64,000 nt of DNA, taken from contig OX457031.1 of the NCBI GenBank assembly GCA_949752745.1, positions 23,051,642 through 23,115,641 of the forward strand, written 5' to 3'. This DNA is from Protula sp. h YS-2021. Taxonomy: Eukaryota > Annelida > Polychaeta > Sabellida > Serpulidae. Below the pieces are notes generated by a model. It did not search any database. It was not told where the DNA came from and was given only the letters and a program-made list of their open reading frames with translations. Of this stretch, positions 38,321 to 50,671 are shown piece by piece; positions within the stretch are counted from its first letter, which is position 1; each line of letters begins with the position of its first letter. The translations under genes were made by a program, and so were the position numbers.

Positions 38321-39623
38321 TGTCAAGGTTTTTCTGCCATTAAAATGCTTGTTTGGTGATATTTTTTAGTTTGTGTTAGTTTATAAAAAATATTGTAAGG
38401 TTTGGAATGAAATTATCTGCGAAACACTACACTGTGTACATGAAGTTGAATGTTTTTTTTTTACTCAGTATGCAAATTAACCTGTCACGAGGTGTATGCG
38501 CGCGGCTTTGTTCTTGGTGGCGTCACTTTCAATGCAGAAAGCTTCCAGGTTACATGTGGATAATTTTTGAAAAATTAAAAGTGGATACAAAGTTAATAAG
38601 GATACACCTGAAAGGTAAATACACAAATGTTAAAAGCGCGGTGATTTTGTGAATCACGAGAAAATGTTGTTTTAGCGTGTTTGGTGTGTTTTGTGGCACT
38701 TTTTTGTGTAAGATACTGCTGTAAAAATACAGGCTTGATTGTGAGGACGGCACATTCTGAGCTAACATATCTTTTTATTTTACGGATTTATGTGTCTAGA
38801 AATGTTCGCTCAGAAAATTGTTGCTCAGTTTCGCTTGAAAATGCTGTCGATGTTGTCTTTTCTTGGATTTCTTGGTTTACAATTTTTTGTAAGTGGCCAC
38901 TGCTGGAAACTAGCTTCTTTTGGTCCGGGTTCTTGGGACCTAGGACTTTGAAAAAGGGTCCAAAGCTATTTAGGGAGGATCCGAACCGTGTTAAGATAAC
39001 ATAGGGCGCAAGAAGACCTGATTTTTTGCGGCTGAGTCGGACTCTGGGTAGCCAAAAAGGAGGGTCTCTGATCCCCGTCAATTTCCAGCCCTGTTAATAC
39101 GTACACAGACTTTTGCCAATTTTAAACCCCCTACCCTGAACGCAGTCCGGATGCTTTGTCTCCCCCTCCACCTTGAACGCTTAAAAGAATAAGCCAATAC
39201 GCACTTAGACTTTTTCGGAAAAACTTTTGCGTTTCGGCTGAATTCAGGTGGGATTAGGATGTAATGATAGAAGAAAAAACGGCATGGATGATCTCTTAGA
39301 ATGTAAAAAAAAATAGGTCAATTTCGCGCAGTTATAGCTCATGCTGTCGGGTCATACCTAAGATTGAGATTCCTTCTTGCTACTCCGTGAGGGACTCCAC
39401 GGTTAGAGAGATTTTGAATGCCCCATATCAGAATAATGTGGCAGGGGGCCCCGATATGGCCATAGCAGTAAAAAAAAAAAGAAAGAAAAAGAAAATCACA
39501 ATGCTACACCAAATGTATCCGGTCACTTGTCGGTTAGTTTCGCTAAGATTTATGGATTGTGTTGTCGTTATTTCAAATTCCCAATATATTCAGCTAATGA
39601 TCATTCTCTTATTGCTTTCACAG
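38321..39623. other. Intergenic / 5' region of the recombinase-like gene
   Basis: No gene recognised. A promoter and 5' UTR exon of the following gene should lie here or in the repeat block upstream, because its start codon directly follows a splice acceptor (TTGCTTTCACAG at 39612-39623). I could not pick out the donor or a core promoter with confidence. Confidence 0.45.
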
Positions 39624-42600
39624 ATGCCGCGGAAAAAAGGGTGGATTAAAAAGACCAAGGTCCAAGAACAGTTCGTTGATCTGCAGCGCTACAGAACAGG
39701 TGACGTTGTGCTTCACATCTATAGAAGGAAGTGGTGGCCTGCACATGTGGAAGGCCGGGACCCTGACGGAAGTATAGAAGTCTCGTTTTGCGGTTTTGAC
39801 TTTGCGTAAGTTCTTAAACTTTTTTTCTATTGCTTTCCTTTCCAGGTCGTGGACGTCCTGTACAACCAGTTTGATTTAGATTCCCTTTTGTTTTTGCGTG
39901 TTCTTGTGGAATGATGACGTCCTATTCGCAGAAATTATACTTTTGTAGAGTTGAAAGACCAGTGTATCGTAACATTTTTTTTTTTGCTCCTGTAATAACT
40001 GAAAAAAAAACTTGACAAGGACAGAAGTGACGTCCTTACAGCAGCTGAGAGTGATCCATGATTTCAAAACATTCTTTCATTTTTAGTCCGGAGAAAGTTT
40101 CCGATCCCAGGAAGCTCAAACCGTTTCCTATGGCTGTGGGAATTGGTAATATGTTATTAAGAAATGACAGATTTTTTCCTTCCCTGTGATTGGGTTAAAT
40201 GTCGGTTTGCAAATCTCCGTTTTGCATGATAGTGCTTCATAAGTTTGCAGGTTCGATTATCTAGCCGGAAGCATCAGACTCAAAAGGACTTGTATTTTTC
40301 AGTATCTTAGATGAAATGCTGAATCCCTGTATTGCCAGTTGCACGTTCTCATTGCTAAACGAACTGTATATGCGAGATTATACTTGTTCGATTTTTTTCC
40401 TTCCCGGTGATTGGGTTAAATGTCTGTTTTGTCGTTTTATGGTTTGCAAATCCCCGTTTCCGTTGAGTTTTGCATGCTAATGCTTCATTAGTTTGCAGGT
40501 TCGATTATCTAACTGGAAGCATCAGACCCAAAAGGACTTGTATTTTTCAGTATTTTAGATGAAGTGCCGAATCCCTGTATTGCCAGTTGCACGTTCTCAT
40601 TGCTAAACGGACTGTATATGCGAGATTGTACTTATTCGTATAACACCTATTTTTAAATTTTCTCTTCGGTATCTGTTCTCTCTGTAACTTGCGTGGAACA
40701 CAAACTTAAATTACCATTGTGTCCGTGTCATTTTTGTGCTCACGCCTTGGAATGATAAAAAAGTATCGTTTTCCTTTACGCACAGTGTGTTTTCGCATGG
40801 TTTTTGGGAATGATTTATGTGCGTCTAAACTTGTATGGAATGAAACGTGGAATGATTAAGTATTCCGTCATTTTTTTCTGCAGAAGAGGTGTGTAAAAAC
40901 CCCGGGAAGGGATATATCAAGGCCTGGGCAGAAGCCGCAAAGAGGTTATGCCGCAGGGATCAGAGCCACTTGACCCATTTTGTGGGTGAAATTGTTGGGG
41001 GACCGGTTAAAGATAGTGATGACAGTTCGGATGTTAACCAAGCCTGTAGCCAGATTAAGAAAGCAGCGGAAAATATCCCTGCGTCGATTTCAGGTAATAA
41101 CAGATGGACGAATATACAACATATATTTTGCTTGACGCGTATTTCTCGTTTCATTCGACATCTTTTTTTTTGTGTGTCTGTGGGTGTGATCCGAAGGGCA
41201 GTTTCGTTATTTTCCTGAACCGGAACTTGTAAGACTGGAGCGAAACGGACTGTTGTCAGAATTTTGAACATGCATGTCCTGTGCGGCTAAGCTTTAAATT
41301 GTTCAAGGATTAAATAAGGACGTCATAGTTTATGACTCGGCTGTTACATTAGAATGAAACATTGGCATTGGAAGAAATCACAGAGTTCAAATTAATTTTA
41401 AAACATGTGTTCATTTCGCTTGCACAGAATTTTCATACAATATCCCCGTTGCAGCGATCGAAAGCCATGAGACAGAAGTTACGGCCACCGTTGGGGAGGG
41501 GGTGGCGCAATCCGAAGAACGTAGTTCGGGCAGCGATTGCGTCATTCAAGGCGTTAAAACCATGTCAAAAGAGCTTTGTGAGAGACCAGTGAAAAGGGTA
41601 GAGTCGGCTAACACACATTCATCGCAGGGCGAGAAAGACACAAAACTCTCAGCGAATGCGGAATCGGCTGTTGAAGGGGCGTCGTCTGAGAAGTCGCTGG
41701 GTAAGTGATGCTTTTGCATTTATAAAGGGTAAGAATTGTTGCTGAGATGTGTCGGAAGGTGTATCGGGATATATGTAGCACTAGTGCAGATTTGGTCAAG
41801 CCAACCAGGTGCTGACGTTTCAAAGAATTCAAAACATTTTTCGTGCGTTGTGGTTGTCGGCGAAACGGACTGCTTATCGGTGCCCACTGCTAAGATTGTA
41901 AGAGTTTTGTACAGTTCAGCTTTGAATTGAAGATGAAATGTGAAGGTTATTCCTGGGCGCTTCATGGTCTTTTCAAATTTAGTTGCTGTTTTGACTTGAT
42001 GTGAAGTTGTCAGTGTCTCTGTCGTACGAATTCAGTGATTTAGCGTTTGTAATACCAGTGTTATACTTTTTCAGAAAATGTCCCCGTTGCTGCAATCGGA
42101 AGCCGTGACACAGACGTTACGGTCACCGTTGGGGAGGGGGTGGCGCAATCCGAAGAACGTAGTTCGGACAGCGATTGCGTCATTACGGGCGTTGATATCA
42201 TGTCAAAGGAGCTTTGTGAGAGATCGGTGAAAAGGGAAGAGGGGGCACACACACATTCATCGCAGGGCGAAAAAGACACAGCGAATGCGGAATCGGCTGT
42301 TCAAGGGGCGTCTTATGAGAAGTCGCTGGGTAAGTGATGCTTTTGCATTTATAAAGGGTAAGAATTGTTGCTGAGGTGTGTCGGAAGGAGTATCCTGACA
42401 TATGTAGCAGTAGTGCAGATTTGGTCAAGGGAATCGGGTGCTGGCATTTTAAAGAATTCAAAACTTTTTTCTTGCATTATGGTTGTCGGCGAAAAGGACT
42501 GCTTATCACTGCTGTGATTACGGAAGACCTGGGGGGGGGGGCAATTACTGCTGCTATCCTATTTGGATTTTGCATGTGAAATCCTGCTTAGGCATTGCTT

Positions 42601-45600
42601 AAGCACTGCCTTAGCAGGATGTCACGTGCAAAATTCAAGTAGGGCAACAGCAGTAGTGGCCCTCCAGGTCTTCCGAATGTGATTGAAAGAGTTTTGTGAG
42701 TACAGCTTTGAATTGAAGATTGAATGTAAAGGTTATTCCTGGCCGCTACATGGTCTCTTTAAGCGTAGTTGGCATTTTGATTTCACGTGAAGTTGTCAGT
42801 CTCTGTCGTGCGAATCCGCAGTGGTTTAGAGTTTGCAAAACAAATGCAATCCAGGGTGTCCAGCTTTGATGTGCTGCTCATTTCGCTTATGTAGTTAGAA
42901 TGTGATACATTTTCAGAAAATGTTCCCGTAGCAGCAAGGGGAAGGCGTGAGACAGAAGACAGGGACACTTTTGAATGTAGTCCGGGAAGCGATACCGTTA
43001 TTACGGGCGTTGGTGCCCTTTTACAAAAGTTTGCTAGCAAGTCAAAGAAAGAGGGGGCAGCTACACATTTTAGTAACACAAAACTGGCTGAAGATGCGAA
43101 ATTGGGTGCTACAGAGTCGTTTGAGGGCAAATTACTTGGTAAGTGTATTTTTTTTTAACTATTGAAGCATAAGATGTTCTGTTGCCCAGCTGTGTTTAAA
43201 GTGGTCACCTCGTGTGTTGCTTATTTTTGTTTTTAGGGTTTGCAACTGCAGCCCATTTCGCTGTTCCAAATAATTTTGTGTTTGCGCCCACGAAAAATGC
43301 TCGGAAAGAAACTAAAATATGACTTAAATTCAAAATCCTTTTAACTTTTTTAGGAGTGGTGAAACCTGTACCTCAACCAGTCAAGATCTTTGAGTTGTCC
43401 CACAAGACGGAAGGTACTTACACGGTCCAACCAGGGAATACCTACCTTGCAAATGCAATGGGTAAGTCGTATTTAGCTTTGTTATCAATTAAAATACAGC
43501 GCTTTTCGCCTTGCACTTTAATCAACAAGGTAACTCAGAGTTATTTATTGGCTTTGTTTCTTTCTCATTTTAGATGTGTTATCAAGTAAGTTGAACATAA
43601 AAAAAGTGTGCAGTGCATCTGGTTTCGCGTATATCACATAAATGCATTTACCATTTGCTTGTGTAACTCTCATGTCTGTCATTTTGTTTTGTTGTAGAAG
43701 CTGCCGGACTTGTTTGCAGGATGGTACAGAGGCCTGGAGGGGTAGATGCGGAGGTATTTGCGGGACAGGAAATTGCGACATGTGTTGTGAGGGATGTGGT
43801 AGAAGGACTGAAACCTGAAGGCATAACTTTTTCCCACATTGAACCCAGGTCTTCACTGCAAACAGTAGATACAAGTGCTATTTTGGGTAGGTTTTACGTA
43901 TTTCATTTTTTTTTTAGCTGTATGCTTTAATACAATATAATACATTTTACGGTATGGTTGTAAACTGATGAGGACGTCAAGCAAGCGAAACCATCCAGGT
44001 TAAGTGCAAGTCTAAAACATAGCAATATCGCGTTTCGCATGTTGAGTGTGTTTTATATGGAAAAGATATTTAGAAATGCATTTTGTTTTTATTTCTTTTG
44101 TTTCAGCAGATGTCTTGGCCAAAGCAAGTGATGAGGGGGAGGGGCAGGAGCAAACTAGCCATGAACTTTGTCAGCCACAAGCTACAACAGCACAAGAGCA
44201 AAACTTTTTTCCAAATTTATCATTTTCTGAGATGTTGCGTGATGACGCCGAACCTGATCCTGAATTTCTAGAGCACTTGACGACCTGTAGTGCACCCGTA
44301 ACATCTCGGCAGCGGCCTATTCCATCAACAGCTGTAAGGGAGGAGGACCTTATGCAAGAGCAACAGCACCATGTCTTGGAAAGGTTTTGCGCGCTGACAG
44401 AAGAAACAAAAGGTGGTAAGTAAAATAGTTTTTATGCGATGTCCATTTCGCTGGTATTGAGCATTTGTGCAGTGGTAAAGTGTAGTGGTCAGAAAAATAT
44501 TAATACCGTTAAACGAAGACATTATTGCTGGCGAGACCGCCCCCACACCCAAACGGCTTGTTTCACAAAATCGCAGGACGTAATATTGGTGTTAGTAGGG
44601 AGCTATTGCTATCGGTCTGTCCGTTCGTCTGTCCGTAAATTTTTTTGTCTGGGCGATATCTCAAAAACTATTTATCGGAGCTTCACGAAACTTTACAGGA
44701 AGAAAGTATATATAGTGTAAATGTGCAAACACCCGTCCGCCGCTTCATCCGTTGCACCTTGTATGTTGTTTTTATCCGGGCGGTATTTCAAAAGAGTAAC
44801 TGGACCACAGTGATGTAGCTGTTATTGGCTGAAGGCTCTGCATCTCCGATGCCTATGTTTATTATTATTCAAAATTCAGTTCGTTTCACTGCAACATGTC
44901 GATACACCAGAATGAAGAAAGTGTACTTGGTGTAATTAGGGAGCTATGATGGGTTGCAACCTTCCCTCTCCTCCCCTCACCCCGCCCCTTTCTCAAAGAA
45001 AAAAAAATAGATTGAACTCAGTTTCAGCGCTCACCTCTTGGTACCCTTAATCTGGAGTCTGCTGTGGTTTTTTTTCAAAATTCAGTTCGTTTCACTGCAA
45101 TATGTTGATACACCAGAATCAAAAATGTGTACTTGGTGTAATTAGGGGGCTACGATGGGTTGCAACCTTCCCTCTCCCCCCCCCCTCACCCCGCCCCTTT
45201 CTCAAAGAAAAAAAAATAGATTGAACTCAGTTTCAGCGCTCACCTCTTGGTACCCTTAATCTGGAGTCTGCTGTGGTTTTTTTTTTTCAAAATTCAGTTC
45301 GTTTCACTGCAATATGTTGATACACCAGAATCAAAAATGTGTACTTGGTGTAATTAGGGGGCTACGATGGGTTGCAACCTTCCCTCTCCCCCCCTCACCC
45401 CGCCCCTTTCTCAAAGAAAAAAAAATAGATTGAACTCAGTTTCAGCGCTCACCTCTTGGTACCCTTAATCTGGAGTCTGCTGTGGTTTTTTTTTTCAAAA
45501 TTCAGTTCGTTTCACTGCAATATGTTGATACACCGGAATCAAAAATGTGTACTTGGTGTAATTAGGGGGCTACGATGGGTTGCAACTTTCCCTTCCCCCC

Positions 45601-48600
45601 CCCGCTCACCCCGCCCCTTTCTCAAAGAAAAAAAAATAGATTGAACTCAGTTTCAGCGCTCACCTCTTGGTACCCTTAATCTGGAGTCTGCTGTGGTTTT
45701 TTTTTCAAAATTCAGTTCGTTTCACTGCAATATGTTGATACACCAGAATCAAAAATGTGTACTTGGTGTAATTAGGGGGCTATGGTGGGTTGCAACCTTC
45801 TCCCCCCCCTCACCCCGCCCCTTTCTCAAAGAAAAAAAAAGATAGATTGAACTCAGTTTCAGCACTCGCCACTTGGTGCCCTAAATCTGGAGTCTGCTGT
45901 GGTTTTTTTTTTTTTAAATTCGGTTCGTTTCACTGCGACATGTTGATACACAACAATGTTTATTTTTTAACCAAAAAGTGCGATATGAGGTTTAGCATTT
46001 GCAGTTAATGTTATTAACAAATTGAAGTAACCAGCTCATGATGCAAACATATGAGAGGGGGTTACATTCGCTGTGGTATGGTAGTATTTTGTCCTACTTG
46101 TGTAAAAATGACTTGCTTTGCATTTGCCATGATTTCTTTGTCTGAATTTCAGTGCTATTTTAGGTTAATATATTTATTGCAGAGGCGGGAAAAGATTGTG
46201 ATCCTGAGGTGTTCGAGGTGTCCCTAAGAGAGGTCATTCCGTTAGAACCGAATGTTGAACAACACGTCTCAGATTCATCGGTATTAAGTTCTCCCGTACC
46301 AATGGCTCAGATAGAAAACAGTTCTCCCGTATCAGTGGCCCAGATAGAAAAGCCAAAGAGTTTCTCACTGCGAATTCGCCCTAAACAGAAAAGGCTACAG
46401 CCCCAGTCCGATGAAAGCTCTTCCGTCGATCGTGACCATGATTCAGACTACGTACCCACTCCAAAAAAGAAAAGGCTCTCAGGAAAAAAACATAAATTTA
46501 GTTCAAGTAGCAGTGATGAGGAGTCTGATGAAGCCCCTATCACATCAACTCCACGAAAGGCAGCGAAAGCAACGGTTCGCAGACCAGCAGTGAAAAGTAG
46601 CCAGAGATCAGGTGCAAAAGCAATAGTTCGCAGACCAGCAGTGAAAAGTAGCCAGAGATCAGGTGGCAAACACAGTCAATTGAAAGCCTCATCGGCGCCA
46701 GAGAAAGACAAAAGAGGGAGACAGAAATATCTTACAAAGTCGGAGTTACAGCCCAAGTCCGTCAGAAGCTCTGGCCACGCTCATGATGGTGATTCAGACT
46801 CCGTACCCACTGCGAAAAAGAAAAGGTTACCAGGAAAAAAACATACATTTACTACAAGTAGCAGTGAGTCTAATGAAACCCCTGTCACAACTCCAGGAAA
46901 AGCGGCGAAAGCAACGGTTCGCAGATCAGTGAAAAGTAGCGAGATCTCAGGCGACGAACACGGTCAGATGGAGGACCCATCGGTGCCTGTTGGAGAAAAA
47001 GACACAACAGAGGGACCGATGTTTAGTTCAAGTACCGACAGATCCGAATCTACGCCCGTCACATCGACCCCAATGAAATCACGTCGCAAGTCAGCGAAAC
47101 GAACGGTTTCAACACCATCAGCTTTAAGAAGCGAAACCTCGGATACAGAACCAGCTACTGCAATTGAATCTTCAACGGTAGCAACTGCGGATAGTGATTT
47201 CGATCTACCAAGACTGGACCCAGCCAGTAAAAAAAAGCATTGTTGTTTCTTCTGTCACAAATTGATTGCACGTGTAGCCGAACATTGCACAGGCGTCCAT
47301 CGAAACGAAGACGAAATAAAAGTTATAAAAGAAATCAAAGACAAGCGTTGTCGTGCATTGGAATGGGATAGAATTCGAAAATTGGGAGATTATTGGTACA
47401 ACAAACAGGCCAAAAAGAAAGGGTTGAAAGACTTAATTGTCAAATACCGAAACACCATGAGGAAGAGGGAGAAAGCGACTGAAGAAAAAGAGTACCTGTT
47501 GTGTCCATACTGCAAGGCAATGATAACGAAAGAAAACTTCGCACGTCATCAAAGGAGGGAATGTAAGCAAAATGCAGATCGACGGGAAAAAGGAGAGAAA
47601 ATTGATACGCCCGAAAAAACTACGCGAAAACGACTTGTTCCTGAGGCAAGAGCTAAAATGATGCAAGTGGACACCAAGTCTGAATCTGTTAAAAAGGCTT
47701 TGGCACGCATGCACCCGTGTCATACGACGGAGATCATAAAGAACGACAAGTTGCTGCTAGAGCTGATGGAATTTTTATCCGATAAACATGGTCATATGTC
47801 GAAGGCGCAAAGTATGATAACACAACCCGTCATAGCTTTGGCAAAGTTACTTAAGCTGTGTCGCGAGAAATATCCCGATGTTTTCGTAAGCAGTGAAGAC
47901 CTAGTCCACCCTGGCCACTACAGGCTAATGGAGAGCGTTATTAAAATGTCCCAGGACGAAGGACCAGCATCACAAGAAGAATTCAGCCATCCATCGGCGG
48001 TTATGAGATTAGGAGGAACTCTAAGAACCCTTGCAACCGAATACGAGATGCATTGCCTACGAAATGGAGACTACTCGAAAAACAAGATTGCCTCTGTGTT
48101 CCATTCTGTGCTCGATCGTTATTACACATGTTTGTCCAGACGAGCTAACTTCCTGCTAAAGCGACGAAAATTTAACAAGAGAAAAATTCTGCCAATGTTT
48201 CAAGACATTGACAAGTTTTTCCAACACATATCGAACAGAATGAAGGTACTTCATACGAAACCGGCGAAAGAAGACATCTATAGGGAAGTCGTGGTGTATA
48301 CCCTCGCACAGGTGATAATGTTCAACAGAAAACGCAGTGGTGAGGTCGAAAGGTTGCTATTGAAGGATTTAACTGACGGTCTGAAAATTTCATCAGAGCC
48401 AGATCCCGAATATCTAGCGGGAATGCAGGAATTCGAAAAGCAGTTGGCAAGCAAATTGATCAGGATTGAGTTCTTGGGGAAATGCTCTAGACGAATATCG
48501 GTGCTGTTAACAAACGATATGCACGAAAACATCAAGCTGCTGCTGAAGCTACGCGAAAAGTACGTCCACAAGAACTCGGTTTATGTCTTTGCACGTCCCG

Positions 48601-50671
48601 GAAATTATAACACACCGATGGAGGGGCACGTCGCGGTAAAAAAGGTAGCAGTGGAAGCAGGCCTTACCGACTTGAACATTTTTAATTCAACAAACATGCG
48701 AAAACACCTTGCAACGATGTCGCAAGTGTTAAACTTGCCGCACGTAGAGCAGGACTTTTTGGCAAATTTCATGGGTCACGACATAAGGGTTCATAGGGAT
48801 TACTACAGATTACCGGTCGACATTGTCGAAAAGAGTAAAGTGGCACAGGTCCTCATTGCCATAAACAGTGGGAAGCCAAGGGAACCATACCAACAAACGG
48901 GCTACGAAGCGTTGCCGGATGTGGAAATTGGCGAGGTGACTGCACAGGGTGGACCAACGGAAAGTAGGTTTATGTTGCACTTTACGTGCAAAATGTACTT
49001 CAAAATTTGTAAGAAAATTTGAAAAGTATAGTTAGCTGACTTTGTAACAGGGAGATGTTAAAAAACCCAAAAAATGTTTTAAGATGTGTGTGTTTCAGTA
49101 CGTTTATTTTCCTACTTTTTTCGACCCCGTTCCCATGTATGTTTTACAGCTGAGAAGATTTGAAGTAACACACAGTTCAGTTTGGCGCGAAAATGACGTG
49201 TATATGTAATTGGGAGTTAATTTGATACCCGTCTATGCTGTTCGCAGGTGATGTTGAAGAATCAGACGGAGAGGGAGAAGTGGACGTCATAAGAGAGACG
49301 GAGCAACGACTGCTGGGTAAGAAACCTATTAATCGGATTTCGCTTGAATTGTGCGTAAACAGTCAGGAGTAAAGTTGTGTAAGATGATAAAGGGGTGATA
49401 TTTGTAATGACTATTTCATTAAACGTTTTTTTTTTATTATTTTTTTTTAAACATTGTTCAGAATGTAATTATCATTTACAAGGCTGTACAAAACATGAGA
49501 CAGTAGTAATAAAATGTGTGACCTTTGAATTTCGCAGGTTTTTGGTACTGCTGCAACTCCGCCAATGTTATTTATAACAAAGTGGCATTTTTTTATGTTT
49601 TTACAGGCGATCAAGCAACTCGTCCCCACTTCAGTGAAGTTGAAGTGGCTCTCATGAAGACCATATTCAAGAAAGAATTACACCACAGAGGTAGTCTTCC
49701 AACGTTAGATGAAGTGGAGGATCGAGTTCGAGACGAGGAAATGTTACTGGGTCGTTCTGTGAGAGAAATCTTCAATTTCCTGAAAGCGCAGAAGAAAAAA
49801 AGTACCAAAGCAAAAAAACAACAAACAGCAGCTCCTTCCGCTCCTGCTCCACCGACCGCTGATGCTTCAGACGATAGTTCAGGTACAAGCATACAAGCAA
49901 AAATATTAAAGAAAGATGTACTTCACATTTCGCATGGAGTGAGAGACTAAGAAAATTTTAGTGTAGATGAATATTTAACATTGTTTTTAATTGTATGTTG
50001 TTGACCCTTCACTATGTATAATTAATTTCTCTTGCATATAAGCAAAAACATTGCATTTAGACGTGTTCATTTATGTTTTTCTTTCAGACGAGGTGGAATA
50101 TGAAATTCCTTTGCCTGTCACCTCAGTATCATCACTTATGAAAAAGAAACGGAAGAAATCCGGTCACAGCCGCAGGTCAGAGAGTCCCAAGAAAACTAAA
50201 GGTAGGATTTAACAGAAAGCATTCGGTTCACATAAATTTTAGGTGGTACATTTCGCGTGGTTCTGTTAATAGCGTTGCGAAAACTATATTGAATGTAACG
50301 TGTGCTTTCGCAAGAATTGACAGTTCATTGCACTTACATTTTATAATCTCGCCTTATCTTTTGCAATGCTCGACACTTAATGTAAACTCACAAATTTATT
50401 TTGCTAGATACACATGTTTTACACTTGTGCAAATTATTTTACAGGTTCGAGTAGGCCGTGGACAACAGAGGAAAAAGAGGCGGTGCATAAACATTTCCAA
50501 GGCCACATTGACCGATACAAGCCGCCAACGATGAAAGAAATCAAGTCCTGCCTTTCAGAGGAAAGTGATATTTTAGGACACAGGAACAAAGTTCAGTTGC
50601 GGGCATACCTTTCAAATTTGTACAAGAGAAATAGAAAGGCGGAAGAAGCTTCAGATCCGTTTAAAAAATAA
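39624..50671 (+). CDS. PWWP / zinc-finger / tyrosine-recombinase-like / SANT-like protein, 14 coding exons
   Basis: Exons: 39624-39805, 40087-40145, 40884-41093, 41428-41700, 42075-42329, 42917-43138, 43354-43461, 43698-43886, 44107-44415, 46183-48963, 49248-49316, 49607-49882, 50088-50201, 50445-50671 (TAA). The joined frame has 1757 codons with no stop, and every junction is GT-AG. Residues 15-80: PWWP-like (GDVVLHIYRRKWWPAHV, LKPF). 150-400: acidic, Ser-rich, from duplicated exons 4-6. 640-950: basic, Ser/Lys-rich, nuclear-type. About 956-978: C2H2-like CFFC...H...H. 1043-1063: CPYC...H...C. 1090-1500: tyrosine-recombinase-like with R1320, K1369, R1442, H1468 and Y1477 at the expected catalytic positions. 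1553-1615 and 1683-1745: SANT/Myb-like modules. The ATG directly follows an acceptor, so a non-coding 5' exon is expected. The family seems widespread in aquatic animals but largely uncharacterised; DNA binding or recombination is inferred. Confidence 0.85.
40165..40640 (+). repeat. Two-copy tandem duplication in intron 2 of the recombinase-like gene
   Basis: Two copies of about 230-250 bp share GTGATTGGGTTAAATGTC, TTTGCAGGTTCGATTATCTA, AAAAGGACTTGTATTTTTCA and CCTGTATTGCCAGTTGCACG. The second carries a small insertion near its start. Identity is about 90 percent by eye. Confidence 0.9.
41439..42765 (+). repeat. Tandem duplication carrying exon 4 / exon 5 and their introns
   Basis: A unit of about 630 bp is present twice. 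The first copy covers exon 4 and intron 4 (41439 to about 41975), the second exon 5 and intron 5 (42077 to about 42765, which includes a later insertion). The exons share GEGVAQSEERSS, MSKELCER and THSSQGEKDT. The introns both start GTAAGTGATGCTTTTGCATT and stay alignable. Exon 6 begins with the same ENVPVAA and keeps the SDTVITGV motif, so it is probably an older copy of the same module. Confidence 0.93.
42513..42684. mobile_element. Fold-back MITE in intron 5 with 7-bp target duplication
   Basis: An almost complete palindrome: the left arm has CGGAAGACCTGG, then ATTACTGCTGCTATCCTA and TTTTGCATGTGAAATCCTGC; the right arm is its reverse complement and ends in CCAGGTCTTCCG. The centre is GCTTAAGC at about 42598. 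Flanking direct repeats TGTGATT lie at 42513-42519 and 42678-42684. The paralogous intron 4 lacks the element at the matching position (near 41888) and so shows the pre-insertion state. A G run (42531-42541) interrupts the left arm. Confidence 0.85.
44875..45960 (+). repeat. 210-bp tandem repeat in intron 9, five units plus a partial
   Basis: Units start at about 44875, 45080, 45292, 45500 and 45710, with a partial sixth at 45918. Each carries ATTCAGTTCGTTTCACTGCA, GTGTACTTGGTGTAATTAGG, a C-rich CACCCCGCCCCTTTCTC block, an A run, CACCTCTTGGTACCCTTAAT and a T run. The three middle units are nearly identical, which points to recent expansion. The segment before the array (44470-44560) and the unit itself resemble parts of the upstream block at 35-38 kb. 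Confidence 0.95.

Noticed and set aside
46448..46669. Minus-strand frame inside exon 10 of the recombinase-like gene
   Set aside because: It is the antisense shadow of a real exon with an internal duplication.
39624..50671. The recombinase-like gene as an active mobile element in itself
   Set aside because: It has 13 introns, no defined terminal repeats or target duplication around it, and the flanking repeats are tandem arrays and not element ends. A host or domesticated gene fits better.
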